Assembly: GCA_900316265.1 (NCBI GenBank)
Contig: ONCH01000007.1
Span: 59,471 to 123,470 of the forward strand
Direction: 5' to 3'
From: an uncultured Prevotellaceae bacterium
GTDB taxonomy: Bacteria > Bacteroidota > Bacteroidia > Bacteroidales > Bacteroidaceae
DNA length: 64,000 nt
The notes under the pieces are model-generated. The model worked only from the letters and a program-made list of their open reading frames with translations, had not been told where the DNA came from and ran no database searches. Made by a program: the position numbers and the translations under genes. Positions 34,457 through 42,267 of this stretch are shown piece by piece; position 1 is the first letter of the stretch; every line of letters starts with the position of its first letter.

Positions 34457-36259
34457 ATGGAAGAATACATCGTATCAGCACGAAAATACCGCCCGACGTC
34501 GTTCGACACCGTGGTAGGACAGCAGGCCCTGACCACCACGCTGAAGAATGCCGTGAGCAGTGGTAAGCTGGCCCATGCCTACCTCTTCTGCGGACCGCGA
34601 GGAGTGGGTAAGACCACCTGTGCACGCATCTTTGCCAAGGCCATCAACTGTCTGACACCTACTGCCGACGGTGAGGCCTGCGGACAGTGTGAGAGTTGTC
34701 AGGCGTTCAACGAGCAGCGCTCGTTTAACATCTTCGAGCTCGACGCCGCATCGAACAACAGCGTGGAGCATATCAAGACGCTGATGGAGCAGACACGCAT
34801 TCCACCGCAGGTAGGCAAGTACAAGGTCTTCATCATCGACGAGGTACACATGCTGTCAACCGCCGCCTTCAACGCTTTCCTGAAGACACTGGAGGAGCCA
34901 CCAGCACACGTCATCTTCATCCTGGCAACCACGGAGAAGCACAAGATACTGCCCACCATCCTGAGCCGTTGTCAGATTTACGACTTCGAGCGCATGACCG
35001 TTCGCGACACCATCGACCACCTGAAGCAGGTTGCCCAGAAGGAGGGCATCACCGTGGAGGACGAGGCGCTGGCAGTCATTGCCGAGAAGGCCGATGGCGG
35101 TATGCGCGATGCACTCTCCATCTTCGACCAGGCAGCATCGTTCTGTCAGGGCAACATCACCTACCAGAAAGTTATCGAAGACCTGAACGTGCTAGATAGC
35201 GACAACTACTTCCGCATCGTGGACCTCGCGCTGGAGAACAAGGCGATGGACATCATGGTATTGCTGAACAGCATCATCAACAAGGGTTTCGACGGTGGTC
35301 TGCTGATGCAGGGACTGGCCAAGCATGTTCGCAACGTGCTGATGGCTCGCGACCCGCAGACACTTCCTCTGTTAGAGGTCAGCGACCAACAGCGTGAGCG
35401 CTATCAGCAACAGGCGCAGAAGTGCCAGATACCGTTCCTCTATCAGGCCCTGCGACTCATCAACCAGTGTGACATCAACTATCGCCAGTCGAGCAACAAG
35501 CGCCTGCTGGTGGAGCTGACGCTCATTGAGATTGCGCAGATTACCCAGCCTGATGACAGCGTTGGCAGTGGGCGTAAGCCCAGAAGATTAAAATCCCTGT
35601 TTAAGCATCTGACACAGTCCGCCCAGCCCCAGAAAGCAGCCCCGCAGGTAGCTGCTGCTGAGCGTGTGGTGTCGTCTGAGGCTAGTGGTACTGGTTCATC
35701 TAGTTCTACTAGTCCTACTAGTTCGTCTAGTACCCCTAACACTTCTGGCCAGCCCGCCGCCAAGCGTCCCATGCTAAAGTCGGGTATCAGCATGTCGTTC
35801 AAGAACGTGCTCAAAAAAGCGCAACCCAAGAAGATGTCCATCATTCCTGGCACCCTCGACGGTTCTGACCCCAATGCACGCCCTAAGGACGAAGAGCAGT
35901 CCTTCACCCAGCAAGACTTGGAACTGCAATGGATGCTCATGTGCAACCGCATGCCGCAGAAGTTGAGCGGCATTGCCACGCGCATGAAGAACATGAATCC
36001 CGTCATCACCGAATTCCCCAACGTGGAGGTGGCTGCAGACAACCAAATAGCCCTCGAACAGCTGGAGCAAATCAAGGGCAGCATCGTGAGCACCCTCAAG
36101 CTTTATCTCCACAACAAGTCCATCACCCTCTCCCTGCGACTGGCTGAGCACGAGGCACAGATGCCCATCCTCTCGCGTCGCGAACAGTACGAGCTGATGG
36201 AAAAAGAAAATCCCTCAATCGGGAAATTGAGGGAACTCCTTAGTCTGGAATTAGCGTAA
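34457..36259 (+). CDS. dnaX: DNA polymerase III subunit gamma/tau
   Basis: AAA+ clamp-loader ATPase. The start at 34457 (MEEYIVSARKYRPTSF) follows the promoter box; an in-frame ATG at 34436 sits on the box itself. Walker A is GPRGVGKTTCARIF (about residue 45), a four-Cys zinc site spans CLTPTADGEACGQCESC, Walker B is IIDEVHMLS and the SRC sensor is LSRCQIYDF. Residues about 405-430 are a Ser/Thr linker encoded by six nonamers (35681-35734), before a tau-like C-terminal domain. A CCCTCAAT/ATTGAGGG hairpin (36212-36233) sits in the last codons. 600 residues. Confidence 0.95.
   Translation: MEEYIVSARKYRPTSFDTVVGQQALTTTLKNAVSSGKLAHAYLFCGPRGVGKTTCARIFAKAINCLTPTADGEACGQCESCQAFNEQRSFNIFELDAASNNSVEHIKTLMEQTRIPPQVGKYKVFIIDEVHMLSTAAFNAFLKTLEEPPAHVIFILATTEKHKILPTILSRCQIYDFERMTVRDTIDHLKQVAQKEGITVEDEALAVIAEKADGGMRDALSIFDQAASFCQGNITYQKVIEDLNVLDSDNYFRIVDLALENKAMDIMVLLNSIINKGFDGGLLMQGLAKHVRNVLMARDPQTLPLLEVSDQQRERYQQQAQKCQIPFLYQALRLINQCDINYRQSSNKRLLVELTLIEIAQITQPDDSVGSGRKPRRLKSLFKHLTQSAQPQKAAPQVAAAERVVSSEASGTGSSSSTSPTSSSSTPNTSGQPAAKRPMLKSGISMSFKNVLKKAQPKKMSIIPGTLDGSDPNARPKDEEQSFTQQDLELQWMLMCNRMPQKLSGIATRMKNMNPVITEFPNVEVAADNQIALEQLEQIKGSIVSTLKLYLHNKSITLSLRLAEHEAQMPILSRREQYELMEKENPSIGKLRELLSLELA
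35681..35734 (+). repeat. 6 x 9-nt array in the dnaX linker
   Basis: Nonamers around ACTAGTCCT / TCTAGTTCT encode Ala/Ser/Thr/Gly/Pro triplets in the linker between clamp loader and tau domains. Codon-length period, so it can vary without frame loss. Confidence 0.7.
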
Positions 36260-36263
36260 CTTC

Positions 36264-36291
36264 TTACATCAGCCTTCTGACATCTGACATC
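36264..36291. repeat. 4 x 7-nt array between dnaX and asnA
   Basis: TTACATC, AGCCTTC, TGACATC, TGACATC, reaching into the asnA stop codon. Same 28-nt size as the arrays in other loci. Confidence 0.65.
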
Positions 36292-37327
36292 ATATCAGCG
36301 TCATTCCAAGTGACTTACACTCGTCACGCATCTCCTCAGGCCAGATAGAAGCCTGAATCTCGCCGATGTGACCTTTGTGCAAGAGCACCATGCAGAGACG
36401 GCTCTGTCCGATACCACCACCGATGGACAGTGGCAACTCGTCGTTCAACAGCTTCTTGTGGAAATATAGTGTCTCACGTTCCTCTTTATTCTCCAATTTC
36501 AGCTGACGCAACAGCGCCTCCTTATCGACACGGATACCCATAGACGACAACTCGAACGAGCGACCCAGCACGGGATACCAGATGAGGATATCGCCGTTCA
36601 GACCTTCCAAACCGTTCTCGCCCTTCGTCGACCAGTCATCATAGTCTGGTGCACGACCGTCGTGCTTCTCGCCATTCGACAGCTTGCCGCCTATACCTAT
36701 TATAAATACGGCGCCATATTTCTTACAGATAGCATCCTCGCGCTGCTTAGGCGTCTTGTCAGGATACATCTGCAGCAGTTCCTCAGAGTGGATGAAATGA
36801 ATCTCCTCAGGCAGGAAAGGCTTGATCTGCGGATAAGTCTCGCAGGTCAGGTACTCTGTACGACGGATAGCCGCATAAATACGCTGCACCACATTCTTCA
36901 GAAAAGCAATCGTGCGCTGTTCCTTGGTGACGACGGCCTCCCAGTCCCACTGGTCCACATACAACGAGTGGAGGTTATCCAGCTCCTCGTCAGCACGGAT
37001 GGCGTTCATATCGGTATAGATGCCATAGCCAGGCTCCACCCCATTCTCCGCCAGCGACAAGCGCTTCCACTTAGCCAGCGAGTGAACCACCTCAGCACGG
37101 GCGTCGCCCAGGTCCTTGATGGGGAACGTTACAGCACGCTCCACACCATTCAGGTCGTCGTTGATACCCAAACCCTTGAGTACGAACAATGGCGCAGTAA
37201 CACGACGCAGACGCAGTTCTGTAGACAGGTTCTGCTGGAAGAACTCCTTAATCATCTTAATACCCTGCTCCGTCTGCTTGGCATCGAGCAAGGGCCGATA
37301 ATCGATTGGCTTAATCAGTTGACTCAT
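36290..37327 (-). CDS. asnA: Aspartate--ammonia ligase (asparagine synthetase A)
   Basis: Makes asparagine from aspartate, ammonia and ATP; class II aminoacyl-tRNA-synthetase fold. At 345 residues it has the AsnA pattern: LRLRRVTAPLFV near the N-terminus, FPIKDLGDARAEVVHSLAKWKR, YTDMNAIRADEELDNLHSLYVDQWDWE, and the C-terminal LPLSIGGGIGQSRLCMVLL ATP-binding motif. A promoter (37372-37402) precedes it. It converges on dnaX with only 30 nt between stops. Confidence 0.96.
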   Translation of the reverse strand: MSQLIKPIDYRPLLDAKQTEQGIKMIKEFFQQNLSTELRLRRVTAPLFVLKGLGINDDLNGVERAVTFPIKDLGDARAEVVHSLAKWKRLSLAENGVEPGYGIYTDMNAIRADEELDNLHSLYVDQWDWEAVVTKEQRTIAFLKNVVQRIYAAIRRTEYLTCETYPQIKPFLPEEIHFIHSEELLQMYPDKTPKQREDAICKKYGAVFIIGIGGKLSNGEKHDGRAPDYDDWSTKGENGLEGLNGDILIWYPVLGRSFELSSMGIRVDKEALLRQLKLENKEERETLYFHKKLLNDELPLSIGGGIGQSRLCMVLLHKGHIGEIQASIWPEEMRDECKSLGMTLI

Positions 37328-37371
37328 CCTGTATAATTTATTTGAATATTTATAATTTATGATTTCGCGTA

Positions 37372-37402
37372 CAAAGATAGTACTTTTTGTTTAAACTGCA
37401 AA
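37372..37402 (-). promoter_or_regulatory. Promoter of asnA
   Basis: Minus-strand TATCTTTG (plus 37372-37379) with TTTG (plus 37399-37402) 19 nt upstream. Confidence 0.8.
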
Positions 37403-37590
37403 CAAAAAGACCAATTATTTTTGCAAAACGTCAGCAATTTTTGTTTTTTACCAACAATCTGCATCATTCTCCCGCCCCACAACCACATCAAGGAAAGAAA
37501 GAAATTTCCCACCATTTCTCATAATTTCTTTCAAAAACCAATAATATCTCATCAAAAAGCATTACCTTTGCACCGCAAACGAAGAACAAT

Positions 37591-37664
37591 GGTCCCGTAG
37601 CTTAGCTGAATAGAGCGTCAGATTCCGGTTCTGAAGGTCTTGGGTTTGAATCCCAACGGGATCA
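37591..37664 (+). tRNA. tRNA-Arg (anticodon CCG)
   Basis: 74 nt fold as a cloverleaf: acceptor GGTCCCG / CGGGATC, D stem GCTT / GAGC, anticodon stem TCAGA / TCTGA with loop TTCCGGT (anticodon CCG, reading CGG), T stem TTGGG / CCCAA with TTTGAAT loop, discriminator A. CCA is not encoded. A -7 box TACCTTTG lies at 37563-37570. An integrase remnant follows within 1 kb, so this tRNA is the likely attachment site of a decayed element. Confidence 0.95.
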
Positions 37665-37672
37665 CTTAATAA

Positions 37673-37712
37673 AATTCGCAAGAAACTGATATACAGAATC
37701 TTGCGGATTTTT
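37673..37712 (+). terminator. Terminator after tRNA-Arg
   Basis: AATTCGCAAGA and TCTTGCGGATT form an 11-bp stem (one G-U) followed by a T-run. Confidence 0.75.
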
Positions 37713-37756
37713 ATGTTTGCACAATGCACCACATTTGCACCACTAAATAAGGCCCA

Positions 37757-38420
37757 CTAATCAACAATCTTAATGTCTAATAGCACTTCCCAATAGCCAT
37801 TTTTATCTTCACCAACACGTCTAATGACACCTTTTTCCTTTAAAACTGCAATATTACGTCTAATAGTAGTCCTGTCCACTCCGATTATTTTAGCTAAATC
37901 CTCATAAGTAGCTCTATTATCCTTCAATAAAACTTTTATAATGGCTAATTGAGTCTTATTCAGTTTTACAGATGCATTTGCAGGGGCATTTGCAGGGGCA
38001 TTTACAGGGGCATTTACAGAACTAAGGCACAGGCAGAACCAGTTCAACTTCGTCAACATCCAGTTTGTTCAGCAGCTGCGGCTCACCCCAGTTCGTTTCT
38101 TTCCATGCTGCGATTATCTTTGGGAATCCAGAGCCGACATTCTCACCAAAGCCAATCATCCGAAGCATATTCTGAATTTTTGGATTACGAGCCTTTGAAT
38201 TACCACCTCGATAAATCGTCTCTACAGGCAGTTTTAGCAGTCCTGGATTGCGGAAGCAGAGACGATCATCATGCTTCTCTATTCTCAGAATACCAGCATC
38301 CATCATCAGGTCGCAGTGGATAATCGAATTCGTAAAGGCTTCACGTACCGCCTCATGCTGTGGCGTATCATCGTTTCTCTTCCCTCCCTTTTCCAATTTG
38401 AACGGTCTTGGCAAGGAGAG
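37757..38420 (-). pseudogene. Broken RecG-like/AlbA_2-type ATPase-winged helix gene (3' fragment, frameshifted)
   Basis: The upstream part (38414 down to 38022) reads PRPFKLEKGG, RNDDTPQHEAVREAFTNSIIH and GFGENVGSGFPKI, typical of the HATPase_c_4 domain of transcriptional regulators with an AlbA_2 domain. The reading then hits a stop, while another frame (38059 down to 37757) continues with an NAPVNAPANAP linker and a winged helix (EDLAKIIGVDRTTIRRNIAVL). The two overlap around 38022-38059, so a frameshift separates them. The N-terminal DNA-binding part is missing: at about 38415 the sequence switches to an integrase on the other strand. Confidence 0.85.
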
Positions 38421-39204
38421 TCTTCTCTTTTCCGACCTCACCTACACCCTACTGAAAGAGTTCGAGAATCATCTGTCAAAGAAGCCCAGAGCACAATCGC
38501 TCTACTTGGGTGAACTACGTCATCTGTTCCGTGAGGCGATGCTTGAATTCAACACAGAAGAAAAGACCATCATCAAAAGCGATCCATTCATCCGCTACAA
38601 AGTACCTAAACAAGTAATGAAGAAAGGTGTCCGTGCACTCACCTTGGAAGAGCTGATGAAAGTCTATCACTATCAAGGCAAACCAGGAAGCCGTTCCCAA
38701 CTTGCGCGTGATACCTTTATACTATCGTTCTGCCTGATGGGAATGAACTCGGTAGATTTGTTCTCAGCAACGAACTACAAGAACGGCTTCATCAAGTACA
38801 ACAGAACGAAGACCAAAGATCGCAGAAATGATGACGCTTACATCGAGGTAAAAGTACACCCGTTTATCAAACCGCTCATGAAGAAATATGCTGGCATCAA
38901 AACCGTCTTCAATTTCTGCTCACGTTACAACGACTACGAAGGCTTCAACAAGAATCTGAACATCGGTCTGAAAACTGTTGGCAAAGCTGTCGGCATTAGC
39001 GACCTCGAATTTTATCAGGCTCGCCACACTTTTGCCACCCTATCCAGAAACCTGATGAAGTTCAGCAAAGGCGACGTTGATGAAGCCCTCAATCATGTTG
39101 GCAGTTTTGAAGTGGCCGACATCTACATTGCCAAGGACTTTTCCATCATCAATGACAACAATTTCAAGCTCATCAAACGAGTCTTCAAAAATGAGCTTGC
39201 TTGA
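38415..39204 (+). pseudogene. Tyrosine recombinase (integrase), N-terminally truncated
   Basis: About 262 residues of a Bacteroidetes phage/ICE integrase remain. The SAM-like core-binding domain (SDLTYTLLKEFENHLSKK onward) is cut at its start; the catalytic domain shows FYQARHTFATLSRN (the R-H box) and DIYIAKDF with the nucleophilic Tyr. The position where the first catalytic Arg usually sits reads LMGMNSVDLFSA, a variant also known in this subfamily. The open frame extends upstream to 38248, but that part is the antisense of the RecG-like fragment. The site lies 0.75 kb from tRNA-Arg. Confidence 0.85.
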
Positions 39205-39235
39205 GTGTATCGTTTTTTCAATGGGGCAGCCTAAT

Positions 39236-39310
39236 ACCCATGAAAGTAACATTTCAGGGTTTGGGCGGGCTTTTAAAGAGCAAGCTCGCCCTCTGTTTAT
39301 GGGTGTTTTT
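39236..39310 (+). terminator. Nested hairpin after the integrase fragment
   Basis: Outer arms ACCCAT / ATGGGT (39236-39241, 39299-39304) enclose GGGCGGGCTT / AAGCTCGCCC (39263-39272, 39282-39291), followed by TTTTT. Confidence 0.6.
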
Positions 39311-39353
39311 CACACGTCGGTCTGATGTACCATTTCTTTTCTAGATTCCATAT

Positions 39354-39393
39354 AAAAAGTTACGGAGAATTTTTATTTTCTCCGTAACTTTTT
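39354..39393. terminator. Bidirectional terminator
   Basis: AAAAAGTTACGGAGAA and its perfect complement TTCTCCGTAACTTTTT flank an 8-nt loop between the integrase fragment and the DUF1016 gene, with A/T tails on both sides. Confidence 0.85.
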
Positions 39394-40501
39394 ACACATT
39401 CCGTTGTCCATCATCCTCTCTATTTTGAAGCTCAAATACGGCTTTCTGTCTCTCAATTTCTCGGCGTAATTCTTCTTGAGTTGGTAGGTAAGTGAGATAC
39501 TTTGCTTGGAAGAGTTGACTACTACTGTTCAATACACTATAGCGAGCCATATCCTCACTGGTTTCAGAGCAAAGTAGTAGTCCTATGGTAGGATTGTCAC
39601 CTTCTGAACGTTTCAATTCATCATACATTCTGACATACATATCCATCTGTCCTACGTCCTGATGAGAGATCTGAGTCGTCTTTAAATCTATGAGGAAAAA
39701 GCACTTCAAAATATAATTATAGAACACCAAATCAATGTAGTAATCCCCCATGTCCGTACGAATATGTTGCTGGCGAGCCACAAAAGCGAAGCCCTTACCC
39801 ATCTCCATTATAAACTTTTGCATGTGACTGATAATACTACTTTCCAACTTCGTTTCAGTATAGTCGATATCAGTCTGCAATCCTAGAAATTCTGCTATCA
39901 CAGGGTTCTTGATGAACTCTAATTTGTCCTGTTCATAAGCAGTAGTCAGTTGGTGCATTTCCTCTCTAACGTTCTCCTGATGCTGAGATTTTAGCAGACG
40001 GGAATAATACTGAGAAGCAATATTTCGATGCAATGTACGCGTGCTCCACCCTTCTTGCAATGCTTCTTGTTCATACCATGCACGAGCATCTGGATTGTCA
40101 ACACGAATCAGTTCCCTATAATGAGTCCAAGGCAGCAATTGTGGCCTCACTGCGGCCACTTTTCCAGATTGTGGCCTCACTGCGGCCACAATCTTTGGAA
40201 ACAACCTAAAGAAGAGTAGATATCTATACAAAGTGCTTGTATCGAACCCCTTGCCATATTTTGCACTCAAATCCTTAGCGAGTGTGGCTACAACATATTT
40301 ACCATACTCTGCTCTTTCGGCTCCATCAAGTTCTTCTTTGGCTATTCTTTCACCCAATTTCCAATTTCGCAAAGTCAGAGCCACATTAACCGCTTTATAT
40401 GCCTGAGTACGGGCTTCCTCAATAATGGTACAAGCATCAGAATACAAGCGATTATATTCTTGCGCTAACTCTTTTTTCATATTCTCTACACCGTTTGCCA
40501 T
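39392..40501 (-). CDS. DUF1016 (YhcG-type) PD-(D/E)xK nuclease domain protein
   Basis: 369 residues from the ATG at 40501, chosen because the -7 box TACCTTTG lies at plus 40518-40525. The N-terminal DUF1016 helical domain (LGERIAKEELDG, AERAEYGKYVVATLAKDLSAKYGKGF) is followed by a C-terminal nuclease domain with DMGDYYIDLVFYN and FLIDLKTTQ, the D and ExK-like (DLK) residues of the PD-(D/E)xK fold. Members are frequent beside restriction-modification genes and in mobile DNA. A 30-nt internal duplication (40138-40189) repeats VAAVRPQ. Confidence 0.9.
   Translation of the reverse strand: MANGVENMKKELAQEYNRLYSDACTIIEEARTQAYKAVNVALTLRNWKLGERIAKEELDGAERAEYGKYVVATLAKDLSAKYGKGFDTSTLYRYLLFFRLFPKIVAAVRPQSGKVAAVRPQLLPWTHYRELIRVDNPDARAWYEQEALQEGWSTRTLHRNIASQYYSRLLKSQHQENVREEMHQLTTAYEQDKLEFIKNPVIAEFLGLQTDIDYTETKLESSIISHMQKFIMEMGKGFAFVARQQHIRTDMGDYYIDLVFYNYILKCFFLIDLKTTQISHQDVGQMDMYVRMYDELKRSEGDNPTIGLLLCSETSEDMARYSVLNSSSQLFQAKYLTYLPTQEELRREIERQKAVFELQNREDDGQRNV
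40138..40189. repeat. 30-nt direct duplication within the DUF1016 gene
   Basis: ATTGTGGCCTCACTGCGGCC occurs at 40138 and again at 40168. Each copy is itself an inverted repeat (GTGGCC, 7 nt, GGCCAC). The duplication adds ten residues in frame (IVAAVRPQSGK then VAAVRPQ). Confidence 0.85.
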
Positions 40502-40618
40502 ATTCAAATTTTGTATGCAAAGGTAATCAATTACGCGCATATATACAAACTTATGCAGAAATATTTGGATTCATCTTTCATCATCCCTCTTACGCCACGT
40601 TCCTAATCCTGTGGCACA

Positions 40619-40652
40619 CGAAAAAACGGAAGCCGATTGACTTCCGTTTTCT
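40619..40652. terminator. Terminator of the restriction-modification operon
   Basis: AAAACGGAAG and CTTCCGTTTT with an 8-nt loop, with an A-run on the left giving a T-run on the minus strand. It lies 37 nt below the last gene of the minus-strand operon. Confidence 0.82.
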
Positions 40653-40688
40653 TCTTTAAAACAGATCAAGGTCCCCATGATTCTGATT

Positions 40689-41060
40689 CTAACTCTTTAG
40701 TCCTCGTTCAAAGCAAGCGATATATTGTGAAGGAATTGTCCTACGAATAGATTCGACATTTTGATATTTACCCTGTACGAAGCCATGATACCGCGATAGG
40801 TGTTCAACAAAATCATTGCAGTTAACCCTCTTGTAGATGGAACCTGTTCCTGCCGTATAACGCAAAAAACCAGCAGAGGGAAGTCTTCTGGAATAGAAGC
40901 ATATTCTGCCCTCACTGCCCCATGCTCCTTGGTCTTCATTATTTTCCCATGTTATAGAAGTCGAACCATCTGACTTTGCAAGATATCCAAGAAGTTCATA
41001 ATAATCTTCAGGACATGAGAAATTAACCTGACCATTTCTTCCAAAACGTGATTTGTACAT
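40689..41060 (-). CDS. Small protein of unknown function in the R-M operon
   Basis: 123 residues, unrecognised. It has alternating beta and loop segments (GRNGQVNFSCPEDYYELLGYL, TSITWENNEDQGAWGSEGRICFYSR), many aromatic residues and no signal peptide or membrane segment. It is the last gene of the minus-strand operon, 17 nt after the HNH endonuclease, so a role in the restriction-modification system (accessory, control or target recognition) is possible but unproven. Base composition matches the AT-rich R-M genes. Confidence 0.75.
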   Translation of the reverse strand: MYKSRFGRNGQVNFSCPEDYYELLGYLAKSDGSTSITWENNEDQGAWGSEGRICFYSRRLPSAGFLRYTAGTGSIYKRVNCNDFVEHLSRYHGFVQGKYQNVESIRRTIPSQYIACFERGLKS

Positions 41061-41077
41061 AAGCTCTTGGTTTTAAG

Positions 41078-42265
41078 TTATCCAACTTGATTGTAATAGT
41101 CATGAATATACCTTCGTATGGTATTGAAAGAGTCACTTTCGTGAAGGACATCGCTTGAAGTTCCCGTATTCACAACAAGTAAGAACGATTTCTTTGAATA
41201 GAAGGTTTCGCCGTGTGTACTAATGTAATCTTCAACTGTGCGTGATTTGGCCATAAGGCACACCAACTGATACTCCTTGTCAATTAGGTGGAAGTTGCTT
41301 TTGGGATGAGCCTTTTGTCTATGCTGGCTACTGGTAAGCAAAATCAAATTCTCAAAATATGAAGCCAATTCAGGGAATTCTGACTTGGGGAAAATATGAT
41401 GAACTTCTGTAGCAACGCCATTTGCCAAATCATCATGAACCTCACTAACAGTCCCTTGTTTATCTCGTACTTTTCGAATAGCTTTATTGACCTGGTATTC
41501 GATGTAGAAATCCTGATTCATTTGTTCTATTTCTGCCGCAACGGCTTGTTGTCTTGTTAGAGTCTTTTGTTTCTTATCTTTATCCCTCCAGTTCACCCTA
41601 TTGTACATAAGGTCATACCAATCAAGTATTTTTCCATTACTGCCTGGCAACATATTGTTGTAAGCAAACAAATTAAACACTTTGTGAAATATCCTGTCAA
41701 CATCCGTTTTTGAATGAGATGGAGTATTTGCAGAAATGAATCTATGGTATTTAGCATAGATTTTTGCTTTCGCAGCTTTAGGATCAGATATGCAAGTCTC
41801 TTTATATTCTTCAAAGATTCTCATCAGGCCGCTATCAGATATGACTTTTCTGAAGAACTTGAGCATAAAGTTATATGCGTTTCGCTCTTTAACAGAAATA
41901 TATTCAAGCATTTCCACGTCTGCAACAGAAAAGTATAGAGTCCTATCATCTTTTTTTACCGTCAATACATGGGCATAAGCCAGTAGTTTTAAAGGTTGGC
42001 ATAGGACTTTGTTATACTCATTCCTAGCACTTGGGTCTGCTGGAGATGGCTTACCAAAAATGACACGACAGTTATCAATAAAGAATCGCTCATCCCAAAG
42101 GTCGTTTATTGTGAACGTCTTTGTTGCACAGGAAGTATTGAGGATACAGTCCGCAATAAAACAAACGATGTCCGGAGTACATTTCTGGTCAACGTACCTT
42201 GCATCATTAGTCTGTCGAATATCGAAGTCATTGAATTGACTGAGATAGTTTTCAATACTCGTCAT
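41078..42265 (-). CDS. HNH restriction endonuclease
   Basis: 395 residues. The C-terminal third has a clear HNH (beta-beta-alpha-metal) motif: ATEVHHIFPKSEFPELASYF, then NLILLTSSQHRQKAHP (about residues 284-325). The N-terminal part (about 1-240) is unrecognised and may be the target-recognition region. It starts 2 nt after the double-methylase gene, an arrangement typical of a type II restriction-modification pair. R.HphI is an HNH enzyme paired with both C5 and N6 methylases; similarity of architecture, not of sequence, is claimed here. Confidence 0.87.
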   Translation of the reverse strand: MTSIENYLSQFNDFDIRQTNDARYVDQKCTPDIVCFIADCILNTSCATKTFTINDLWDERFFIDNCRVIFGKPSPADPSARNEYNKVLCQPLKLLAYAHVLTVKKDDRTLYFSVADVEMLEYISVKERNAYNFMLKFFRKVISDSGLMRIFEEYKETCISDPKAAKAKIYAKYHRFISANTPSHSKTDVDRIFHKVFNLFAYNNMLPGSNGKILDWYDLMYNRVNWRDKDKKQKTLTRQQAVAAEIEQMNQDFYIEYQVNKAIRKVRDKQGTVSEVHDDLANGVATEVHHIFPKSEFPELASYFENLILLTSSQHRQKAHPKSNFHLIDKEYQLVCLMAKSRTVEDYISTHGETFYSKKSFLLVVNTGTSSDVLHESDSFNTIRRYIHDYYNQVG

Positions 42266-42267
42266 AG

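Noticed and set aside
38248-38414. N-terminal part of the integrase frame
   Set aside because: This stretch is the antisense of the RecG-like ATPase gene, not integrase sequence.
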